Source: JAAYYM01 sp964483545
Lineage (GTDB): Bacteria > Bacillota > Clostridia > Lachnospirales > Lachnospiraceae
Assembly (NCBI GenBank): GCA_964483545.1
Contig: CAZACC010000008.1
Coordinates: forward strand, 1-37,606
Direction of reading: 5' to 3'
Length of the DNA: 37,606 nt
Part shown: piece after piece, positions 1 through 5,914 of the stretch
Layout: each line of letters starts with the position of its first letter
Numbering within the stretch: position 1 is the stretch's first letter
The notes under the pieces: generated by a model
The model's database searches: none
What the model was told of the DNA's origin: nothing
What the model saw: the letters and a program-made list of their open reading frames with translations, nothing else
Made by a program: the position numbers and the translations under genes

Positions 1-165
1 CTACCTTATATTCGAGAGCAAGGCGGTAGATTTATGACGCTAATAACGAACTCATACGCGAATTACAAATTTTATAAGAAGAATGGTTTTACCGATTTTC
101 TATATGAAAAATTAGAATTCAATCATCAGGAACTTGAAAACTGGAGTTTAGTCAGAAGTGTGTAA
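1..165 (+). CDS. GNAT-family N-acetyltransferase, C-terminal end (partial)
   Basis: An open frame enters from the left edge and stops at TAA 163-165, giving 54 residues. The peptide contains GGRFMTLITNS and then NYKFYKKNGF. This matches the last beta strand and helix of GNAT acetyltransferases, in which an N-x-x-F-Y-x-K-x-G-F segment follows the acetyl-CoA site. GNAT enzymes move an acetyl group from acetyl-CoA to an amine; the substrate cannot be told from this fragment. The start and the acetyl-CoA-binding motif lie outside the window, so it is unknown whether the gene is whole. Confidence 0.65.
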   Translation, partial: LPYIREQGGRFMTLITNSYANYKFYKKNGFTDFLYEKLEFNHQELENWSLVRSV

Positions 166-218
166 ATTTGCATACGAGGGAATTTAATTGCAGTTTACAA
201 ATGAGTTAAAAAGTACTC

Positions 219-416
219 ATGAATACATATTATCGTAAGGAAAGAGTAATCTGTAATATGGTTGCAGGTCGTGGTGAAGTGGAGATACAAGTATATCAGA
301 CGGCGATGAAAGAATATATGAGTAGTTCAGAAAAAAAATTAAATGTTCTGCTGACATATGCTGAAAAAATGGGTCTCAGGGATGAAATTATGAAGTATGT
401 GGAGGTAATGATATGA
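219..416 (+). pseudogene. AbiEi-like antitoxin, C-terminal remnant
   Basis: This frame encodes 65 residues ending in a segment (VYQTAMKEYMSS, then LLTYAEKMGL and KYVEVMI) that resembles the extreme C-terminus of AbiEi-type type IV antitoxins of Lachnospiraceae. Intact AbiEi proteins are about 200 residues, so most of the protein, including the winged-helix N-terminus, is missing; the ATG at 219 is probably not a native start. Its TGA (414-416) overlaps an ATG at 413 in the ATGA arrangement typical of AbiEi-AbiEii pairs, with GGAGG at 401-405 as ribosome binding site for the second gene. That coupling supports the call, which otherwise rests on remembered family similarity. Confidence 0.42.
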
Positions 417-526
417 TCAGAACTTCAAAGCAATTGAAAGATAAGGTGAACCATGTATTAACTAGCTTGCAAATAGCATATGTTAGAATCTCAAGTTTTG
501 CAGCAAAATCGGCGAAACCCTCGTAA
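413..526 (+). pseudogene. AbiEii-like nucleotidyltransferase toxin, N-terminal stub
   Basis: Translation from ATG 413 begins MIRTSKQLKDKV, which resembles the usual opening of AbiEii-family nucleotidyltransferase toxins. After about 12 codons the similarity ends, exactly where dispersed repeat R1 begins (448), and the frame reaches TAA at 524-526. The nucleotidyltransferase core is absent, so no toxin can be made. I read it as a junction scar: the AbiE operon was cut by insertion or deletion at R1. The identification rests on a short peptide and on the ATGA coupling to the upstream remnant. Confidence 0.4.
448..475. repeat. Dispersed repeat R1, copy 1
   Basis: This 28-base stretch matches 8299-8326 at 26 of 28 positions, in the same orientation. 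It sits exactly where AbiEii similarity stops and contains TTAACTAGCT (458-467). R1 and R2 bracket a 355-base segment (448-802), which could be a small mobile element or its remnant. Confidence 0.6.
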
Positions 527-595
527 AAAATACTGGGATACGCCGATTTCTCTGTATGGCGCAACAGCACTTTTTTCTCAAAATAGAAATAAGTT

Positions 596-763
596 TTAAT
601 ACCGAAGAAGACGTTGTAACTGCTGGCGTGTGCGATACCTGTGTTTCAGTTCCATATCGAATACTTTTGAGCAGGCTTCAATGACTTTGTTCTTGGGTTT
701 ACACCGCTTTACACATGTTACTCCATCGTTGCTGGTAGCATTTCGTAAGACAGCTGCACATAG
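596..763 (-). pseudogene. Unidentified coding remnant between R1 and R2
   Basis: On the minus strand a 55-codon stretch is open from an upstream TGA (764-766) to TAA (596-598). Its end is basic and helix-like (KNKVIEACSKVF, then KHRYRTRQQLQRLLRY), which looks like a real protein C-terminus rather than random sequence. There is no start codon with a ribosome binding site, and the part further along the strand (about 526-590) is open in another frame. A decayed transposase or recombinase is possible given the flanking repeats, but I do not recognise the family. Confidence 0.25.
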
Positions 764-802
764 TCAGTGAGAGTTAAAAAACGTAGGTAGTTAAGAAACA
801 TA
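758..802. repeat. Dispersed repeat R2, copy 1
   Basis: This 45-base stretch matches 21098-21142 at 42 of 45 positions, in the same orientation. It contains AGGTAGTTAA (785-794), whose reverse complement TTAACTACCT resembles TTAACTAGCT inside R1. R1 and R2 may therefore be diverged inverted ends of one element. No gene lies between R2 and the next start at 921. Confidence 0.65.
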
Positions 803-841
803 TGGTATGAATTACGACGTTGAGATTTATATTGAAGCTTA

Positions 842-883
842 TTTGAAGTGATATTGAAGTTGACTTTGAAGTGATATTGAAGT
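842..883 (+). repeat. Two direct repeats, 23-base period
   Basis: A 19-base unit (TTTGAAGTGATATTGAAGT) occurs exactly at 842-860 and 865-883, separated by TGAC. Shorter TTGAAG echoes lie on both sides. The array ends 38 bases before the start of the AlbA_2 protein, so it could be an operator array or simply low-complexity growth. Confidence 0.7.
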
Positions 884-920
884 ACAATTGAAGCAGTTCA
901 AAGTGAGGAGGCAAAATACT

Positions 921-2363
921 GTGTATCTGGAAGAAATCATTGAAGACATACAATTAGAAAATGAGAAGTTTGAAGCCAAGGCCGTTTTAAACAGGGAAGA
1001 TGTAATAGGATGGCTTAAGACAGTTGCAGGATTTGCAAATGCAGGGGGTGGAGAGTTTTATATAGGTGTCGAGGATAAAACCAATAAACTAATCGGTTTT
1101 GACAGAACAGCCGCTGATAACGAAAGAAATTTTTTTAATAACAAGGTAAATGAGCATCTGGTACTCAGACCACAGATGAAAATATCGTTTGTTCGTTATG
1201 GAATGAAAGAAAACGAGAGATTTGTGATTCGTATAAATATTCTTGAATCTGATATTAAGCCTGTTATATTGAAGTATAAAAGCATCCCATCTATTTTTAT
1301 GAGACGTGATGGATTTACGAATGGTGCAACTTATGAAGAAATCATAGAAATGAGCGTGAAAAGTAAAAAAACACAGTATGATATACTGTATTCTGATGAA
1401 AAATATGATGCAGCTGACTTTAATGATTTATATGAGTTTTACAAACAGCATAATGATGGAAAAGAGCTTGCTGAAAAAGCTTTAATGTCTATGGGTTTCT
1501 TTAACAAGGAAGGAATGCTGGCAAATGGTGCAGTTTTGTTTAGGGATTCTTATCAAGAAGGAAAGACAGAGGTTCAGTGTTCCTTATTTTCCGGATTTAC
1601 GAAGGGGAGTGAGCGCATCGTAACCATCAATAAATTTAATGGAAATATTGTGTCAATCATCAGGTATATTATGGAATTTGTATCTAGCAGAATGAATCAT
1701 TCTATGATTAAACTGGGGGATGTCAGAAAAAATATTGATGCTTATCCTACAAGAGCTCTGTTCGAAGGTGTCATCAATGCAGTGGCACACAGAGATTATT
1801 ATCTGGATGGAACACAGGTTCAAATTGATATGTTTAAAGACCGTCTGGAAATATCCTCTCCCGGTGGATTCTATCGTGGAGAAAAGTTGGGAAAGACTTA
1901 TGATTTGTCTAGAGTCATATCCAAGAGACGAAATGAGCTTATTTCTGAAGTGCTGGTTAGCTGTAATGTAATGGAGGCTGCAGGAACCGGTTTTGATAAA
2001 ATAACAGAAGAATATGCATTGTCAGATGAAGCACATAAACCATACATTTATTCCACATCGGATCATTTTACACTTGTGTTGCCGGACTTAACATATGAAG
2101 AAGGTGCAAGGGATAACGATATACCTGTTCTTTCTTTTGTGCCCGTTCCCAGTGGGACAGAGTTGGATGGCAAAGTTTTGGAATATTGTTACAAACAGGC
2201 CAGAAAGGTTGCTGATATTGCGGCATATCTGGGTGTAAGTGACTCCACCTATTTGCGTAAGAAGGTATTGGAAAATCTGGTAGAACATCAGTATTTGGAA
2301 AAGAGTAAAGTATCAAGAGCAACATATTTTAAAACAAACCCTGATATGATAAATATAGAATAA
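921..2363 (+). CDS. AlbA_2 / HATPase_c_4 ATP-binding protein (Schlafen-type AlbA regulator)
   Basis: The protein has 480 residues. The N-terminal part (FEAKAVLNREDVIGWLKTVAG, then NAGGGEFYIGV) is the AlbA_2/Schlafen-like putative nucleic-acid binding domain. Residues about 280-320 carry GVINAVAHRDY followed by EISSPGGF, the N box and G box of GHKL-type HATPase_c_4 domains. The C-terminus (about 430-480) looks like a winged helix. The start is set at GTG 921 because AGGAGG lies at 906-911 with 9-base spacing; a longer frame from TTG 888 lacks such a site. A WYL regulator follows 32 bases downstream. Proteins of this design are usually annotated as transcriptional regulators and often sit in defence or mobile regions. 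The ligand and targets are unknown. Confidence 0.8.
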   Translation: MYLEEIIEDIQLENEKFEAKAVLNREDVIGWLKTVAGFANAGGGEFYIGVEDKTNKLIGFDRTAADNERNFFNNKVNEHLVLRPQMKISFVRYGMKENERFVIRINILESDIKPVILKYKSIPSIFMRRDGFTNGATYEEIIEMSVKSKKTQYDILYSDEKYDAADFNDLYEFYKQHNDGKELAEKALMSMGFFNKEGMLANGAVLFRDSYQEGKTEVQCSLFSGFTKGSERIVTINKFNGNIVSIIRYIMEFVSSRMNHSMIKLGDVRKNIDAYPTRALFEGVINAVAHRDYYLDGTQVQIDMFKDRLEISSPGGFYRGEKLGKTYDLSRVISKRRNELISEVLVSCNVMEAAGTGFDKITEEYALSDEAHKPYIYSTSDHFTLVLPDLTYEEGARDNDIPVLSFVPVPSGTELDGKVLEYCYKQARKVADIAAYLGVSDSTYLRKKVLENLVEHQYLEKSKVSRATYFKTNPDMINIE

Positions 2364-2395
2364 CTGTAAGATGGCATAAGAAGGAGTGCGAATAT

Positions 2396-3540
2396 ATGTC
2401 CAAAGGAACCAATCAGAAGTTCAAATTAAGTTACCTGAGCAGAATCATGTTAGAGAAAACAGATGATGAACACAGCCTTACCATGCCACAAATCATGGAA
2501 GCGTTGGAAAAATATGAGGTGACTGCGGAGAGAAAAAGTATTTATCAGGATTTTCGGGATATGGAAAAACTGGGAATTGAAATCATCAAAGAGCAGATTG
2601 GAAGGGAAACATACTATCATGTTGGAGCCAGAGAATTTGAATTGGCAGAGGTAAAGCTCTTGATTGATGCCATTCAGTCTTCCAAGTTCATTACACAGAC
2701 GAAGTCACGAGAATTGATTACCAAGATTAAGAAGTTTGTCAGTGAGCATCAGGCAAGACAATTGCAGCGCCAGGTATTTATCAATGACCGAGTCAAGAAT
2801 ATGAATGAGAGCGTTTACTACAATGTAGATGATATACACACTTCCATTAACGAGAATAAAAAAATTCGTTTCAAATATTATAAGTGGGATATTGAAAAGA
2901 AACTTGTTCCAAGACACAATGGCGATTGGTTCGTAGTAAGTCCGTGGGCACTTACTTGGGATGACGAAAATTATTATTTAGTGGCATTTGATGATATCAA
3001 TCATAAGATTAAACACTATCGTGTGGATAAAATCATGCAGATCTCTATTGAAGATCAGGTACGGGAAGGCAAAGAAGTCTTCAAAAATTTTGACATGGCG
3101 GTCTATTCCAAAGCAATGTTTGGAATGTTCAGCGGTCAGAAGACAAAGGTGAATATTCAGTTTGCAAATCATCTGTGTGGTGTGTTTATTGATCGTTTCG
3201 GTAAAGACATTACCTTTAGAAAAGTAAATGATGATTACAGTGCTGTTGCAGTGGATGTGGCAATCAGCCTACAGTTCTTTGGCTGGATATTCAGCCTTGG
3301 AAGAGATGTCAAGGTAGTGGGACCNNNNNNNNNNNNNNNNNNNNNNNNNNNNNNNNNNNNNNNNNNNNNNNNNNNNNNNNNNNNNNNNNNNNNNNNNNNN
3401 NNNNNNNNNNNNNNNNNNNNNNNNTACAGTTCTTTGGCTGGATATTCAGCCTTGGAAGAGATGTCAAGGTAGTGGGACCAGAGGAAGTTGTTAATCAGTT
3501 GAAGCTTGCGGCAAATGAGTTTGCAAGGAATTATCAGTAG
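2396..3540 (+). CDS. WYL-domain helix-turn-helix transcriptional regulator (broken by assembly gap)
   Basis: The N-terminal part (about 1-80) is a DeoR-like winged helix. Residues about 145-240 form a WYL domain (KKIRFKYYKW, VSPWALTWDDENYYLVAFD, HYRVDKI), followed by a C-terminal extension. WYL domains sense ligands, often nucleic acid, and several such regulators control phage-defence loci. A 100-N gap at 3325-3424 is flanked by a 55-base exact duplication (3270-3324 and 3425-3479). Removing one copy and the Ns (155 bases) restores one frame ending at TAG 3538-3540, with the tail GPEEVVNQLKLAANEFARN, for a 329-residue protein. As printed the frame shifts after the gap. The gene follows the AlbA_2 gene by 32 bases, probably in one operon. 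Confidence 0.82.
3270..3479. other. Scaffold gap flanked by identical 55-base ends
   Basis: Bases 3270-3324 and 3425-3479 are identical, and exactly 100 Ns (3325-3424) lie between them. This is what a scaffolder leaves when two contig ends share one k-mer (55) that was not merged. The simplest reading is that the gap holds no sequence and the true locus is 155 bases shorter. A real tandem repeat longer than the k-mer is the alternative. Confidence 0.85.
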
Positions 3541-3554
3541 GACATGATTCAAAG

Positions 3555-3598
3555 ACAGGCAGTAGATACAGAGAAAATCTGTGTTTACTGCCTGTTTT
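3555..3598 (+). terminator. Intrinsic terminator after the WYL gene
   Basis: Bases 3555-3572 pair with 3578-3595 in an 18-pair stem, counting two G-U pairs, around the loop GAAAA, followed by TTTT. It lies 15 bases after the WYL stop and closes the AlbA_2-WYL unit. The remaining intergenic stretch to 3730 shows no convincing promoter. Confidence 0.85.
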
Positions 3599-3730
3599 CA
3601 TGTCTTCTGCGGTTTTTTATTCAAATCATGGAAATGAGATGTCATTTTTAAAGGACACCTTTTGCAGTAGAGTAAGGTTAACAAAAAATTTAGTGACGGA
3701 ATCCTATAAAAATGTAAAGGAGAATGAACA

Positions 3731-4063
3731 ATGAGCGAAATGTATTTCACGATTGCAGGATGCAATCACTACTTTGGAAATGACTTCATGAAAAAAGGGA
3801 TGAAGGTAAAGCTAGAAAAAGAACCAGACAATGAGTTTGATCAAGAAGCGATTATAGTCAAGATTAAAGGGATGGGAAAATGCGGATATGTAGCAAATAG
3901 TCCATATACCGTAAAAGGTGAATCAATGAGTGCAGGTCGTATGTATGACAAATTGGGAGAAGAAGCAAAAGCAAAGGTTGTAGTTGTTATTCCAGGCGGA
4001 GCAATTTGCAAGATTACAAAAGATGGTAAAATGGAAACTATCAAAGAAGAAAAAGAATCATAA
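3731..4063 (+). CDS. HIRAN-domain protein
   Basis: The protein has 110 residues, nearly all one HIRAN domain: YFTIAGCNHYFG opens it, KLEKEPDNEFDQEAIIV is the core strand and loop, and MGKCGYVANSP follows. HIRAN domains bind 3'-OH ends of single-stranded DNA in eukaryotic HLTF; in bacteria they occur alone or fused to nucleases and are thought to recognise damaged DNA or stalled forks. AAAGGAG at 3716-3722 fits the ATG at 3731. It is followed by the EF-hand-like acidic protein at 4138; the pair may be co-transcribed. The specific role is unknown. Confidence 0.75.
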   Translation: MSEMYFTIAGCNHYFGNDFMKKGMKVKLEKEPDNEFDQEAIIVKIKGMGKCGYVANSPYTVKGESMSAGRMYDKLGEEAKAKVVVVIPGGAICKITKDGKMETIKEEKES

Positions 4064-4137
4064 GGGGATTAATCATGGCACCTAACAAATAAAGAATTGC
4101 TGAGGCGGTTAAATCAGTTGCAGAAAGTGAGGATGAT

Positions 4138-4410
4138 ATGAAAGGATTATTTGGTGGGTTATTCGATTTTAATCATGATGGAAAGGTAGATACCTTTGAA
4201 CGGGCTACAGGGTTTGCAACATTTGCAAGTGTGATGCACAGCATGGAATCTGAAAAAGAGTCTACAGAATTTGAATGTGACGTCGATGAGGAGGAAGATG
4301 ATTTTGAAATGTCGGGACTGGACAGAGAGGAATTAGAATACATGGATGAGGATGAAAGAAGAGAAGCAATGGAAGATGCTGGATTGGATCTAGATGATTA
4401 TGATTTTTGA
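4138..4410 (+). CDS. Small acidic protein with an EF-hand-like loop
   Basis: The protein has 90 residues. Near the N-terminus, DFNHDGKVDTFE fits an EF-hand calcium loop (D-x-N-x-D-G-x-x-D-x-x-E). A short hydrophobic stretch (ATGFATFASVMHSM) follows, and the rest is rich in Asp and Glu (DEEEDDFEMS, EELEYMDEDERRE). There is no signal peptide, so it is presumably cytoplasmic. AGTGAGGATGAT before ATG 4138 is a plausible ribosome binding site. Such short proteins are common and uncharacterised in Lachnospiraceae. It lies 74 bases after the HIRAN gene. Calcium binding is inferred from the loop alone. Confidence 0.6.
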   Translation: MKGLFGGLFDFNHDGKVDTFERATGFATFASVMHSMESEKESTEFECDVDEEEDDFEMSGLDREELEYMDEDERREAMEDAGLDLDDYDF

Positions 4411-4500
4411 GTAAAATTTGCATAGAATTAATTTTTAAGTGGCTGAAAAATTTGGGATAATTCATGAGGGCTATTAATATTTCAGGATTTGATTAAGAAG

Positions 4501-4530
4501 AGATGAACTTGAACAAGATGAACTTGAACA
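4501..4530 (+). repeat. Exact 15-base tandem duplication
   Basis: AGATGAACTTGAACA occurs twice without a gap (4501-4515 and 4516-4530). The stretch 4411-4845 holds no intact gene and has stops in all frames. TTGACA at 4798-4803 is the only promoter-like string near the broken gene that follows. Confidence 0.7.
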
Positions 4531-4845
4531 TCGCATTTTGATTGATTTAATAATAAAATTAGCTTAAAATAATAATGATATGTGTTAAATGTATTCAAAT
4601 CATCATAGGATTACAATAGTAGGAATGAAATTGCTTTGAGCGAGAGAGGCAGAATTGATCACAGTTGTTGATTAAGATGGTCATGGTAAAGACGGCATGA
4701 AATAATAGATTCAACTGAAGATGGATGGAAAATGTTTTTGAAAATTTTTTGAGACACAAATCTGTTAACGGATCATTCAAAGAGAGTCTTACTAAAATTG
4801 ACAGGGTTTTTAAAAGACACCACTATCAATACAAAGGATTATAAT

Positions 4846-5145
4846 ATGACAAAGCAAAATGCAAAAGAAATTATAGAATACTTACAATTTAAGACTGATG
4901 ATTTTGATGCTCTGTTATAGGCAGGAAAATTCGTTTATGTTATAAATGCATTTCAGCGATTTTTGGTGAAGAAGATACTAATGACTTGTGCGAACAAATA
5001 AAGTGCTTGGATGCAGAAGGGAAGTTTGACATCGGAAAATACAATCCATTGTGCGTGGGAGCATTTTAAGGCAATAAGTGATGGGAATGTAAAATATGAT
5101 ATTATTGACAGTTATAAGGCATTAATTGATTTGGTGACAAAATAA
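4846..5145 (+). pseudogene. Broken hypothetical gene with internal stops and frameshifts
   Basis: From ATG 4846, with AAAGGA about 8 bases upstream, the frame reads MTKQNAKEIIEYLQFKTDDF, meets TAG after 24 codons, and continues with plausible protein (AGKFVYVINAFQR). It then appears to shift at about 4950 into another frame (ISAIFGEEDTNDLCEQIKCL) and returns at about 5053 to the first frame (WEHFKAISDGN, KALIDLVTK), ending at TAA 5143-5145. The pieces together suggest an original protein of about 100 residues inactivated by one nonsense change and at least two indels. The family was not recognised. Confidence 0.5.
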
Positions 5146-5276
5146 ATGAATAGCTGATAGTTTGAATGTATCTAGATCGACAGTTTTACGAGAGGTACAG
5201 GAGATTAAGAAGCAGGTTGGAATAGTTTATATCAAGAAAATAAAACAATGGCAAGTACCAAAGTGATAAGAGATAT

Positions 5277-5331
5277 CAATGAGGTGTCATAGGAGGTCTC
5301 ATTTTGTGAAACTTCCTATGACACCTCATTG
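5277..5331. repeat. Perfect 18-base inverted repeat (strong hairpin)
   Basis: Bases 5277-5294 and 5314-5331 are exact reverse complements (arm CAATGAGGTGTCATAGGA) around a 19-base loop. No T-run follows on the plus strand, so it is not a standard intrinsic terminator. It could be a protein-binding site, an element end or a structured RNA. The sequence from 5146 to 5276 before it holds only short broken frames. Confidence 0.75.
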
Positions 5332-5367
5332 TAAATGCAAGTATTAATCCCCTGCTATGCTGGGTAA

Positions 5368-5571
5368 ATGGTAAGCGGTGGCGTGACTACGGATATAAGA
5401 AGAGAAGATGATTTAGTAGATTGCGAAAATAGTCGGATTCTACATCTAGTGAACCTGTTAATAGTTATGTTTGTTCTAGAAAAAATATGTGCTGAACTTG
5501 ATTGCGATGTTGGAGATATTGTTGATTTTATGGACTTGCAAGAAGTGAAAAAGAAAATTCATGAAAATTAG
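5368..5571 (+). pseudogene. Remnant of a small Cro/CI-type (HTH_26) regulator
   Basis: The C-terminal part of this 67-residue frame (VLEKICAELDCDVGDIVDFM) is the hallmark end of the small HTH_26 Cro/CI-like regulators, in which LEKIC-x-x-L-D-C-x-x-G-D-I follows the recognition helix. The N-terminal half does not match. Another frame over about 5425-5480 (LRK, then SDSTSSEPVNSYV) looks like the decayed recognition-helix region, so a frameshift has probably destroyed the gene. Intact family members are about 70 residues with the whole helix-turn-helix. GGTAAGCGG near the ATG is not a convincing ribosome binding site. Confidence 0.45.
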
Positions 5572-5678
5572 TGGATGTACAGATTAATGTAATTATAATT
5601 TGAAAAGGATTTTGATGGATAACCATATTATGGTTTTCATTTTTCGCGAGAAAAACTAATGGAAGGCGGTAACACTAT

Positions 5679-5774
5679 ATGGACAATCAGTATATTGTAA
5701 GCAAAACTGAATTACTCATTGAGGTCACATGTGTTAAAACAAATAAAAGCAACGATACTGACAGATGTATTTGA
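5679..5774 (+). CDS. Possible 31-residue small protein
   Basis: ATG 5679 follows GGAAGGCGG (5661-5669) at workable spacing and opens a 31-codon frame (MDNQYIVSKTELLIEVTCVK and a polar end) to TGA 5772-5774. The composition is protein-like, but I recognise no family. It may be a fragment of something larger. It ends 25 bases before the MET-box-like palindrome. Confidence 0.2.
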   Translation: MDNQYIVSKTELLIEVTCVKTNKSNDTDRCI

Positions 5775-5798
5775 AGATAGGTTTGAGATACATACACT

Positions 5799-5821
5799 GG
5801 CTATAGTCTAGGACTATAGCC
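5799..5821 (+). promoter_or_regulatory. MET-box-like palindromic operator
   Basis: Perfect 10-base arms GGCTATAGTC (5799-5808) and GACTATAGCC (5812-5821) flank TAG. The core TATAGTC-TAG-GACTATA closely matches the TATAGTT-TNA-AACTATA MET-box described for the LysR-type regulator MtaR in streptococci. It lies 41 bases upstream of the extended -10 of the metB/patB-like operon, a typical activator position. The binding protein is not encoded in this window. Confidence 0.6.
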
Positions 5822-5861
5822 CTTAATATATTTTATGAATTATCGTGACAAGGAATGGGCA

Positions 5862-5870
5862 TGTTATAAT
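5862..5870 (+). promoter_or_regulatory. Extended -10 promoter of the sulfur amino-acid operon
   Basis: TG-T-TATAAT (5862-5870) is an extended -10 element. The nearest -35-like string, GTGACA (5845-5850), is only 14 bases away, so the promoter probably depends on the extended -10 and an activator at the palindrome upstream. The leader to ATG 5915 is about 38 bases, too short for a riboswitch. Confidence 0.6.
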
Positions 5871-5914
5871 ACATTACACTAGAGGATATAGATAAGGATT
5901 GGAGGCGATAAAAA

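Noticed and set aside
388..570. 60-codon minus-strand frame over the AbiEii stub and R1
   Set aside because: It crosses a clear breakpoint between unrelated sequences. At most its first half belongs to a decayed element.
2358..2373. 16-base identity with 8322-8337 (GAATAACTGTAAGATG)
   Set aside because: An AT-rich 16-base match within 37 kb can arise by chance, and nothing else around the two sites matches.
3235..3552. Minus-strand 105-codon frame across the N gap
   Set aside because: It exists only because Ns and the duplicated contig ends are translated. It lies antisense to the WYL gene.
5822..5914. SAM or T-box riboswitch before the metB-like gene
   Set aside because: The leader from the extended -10 to the start codon is about 38 bases and shows no such structure.
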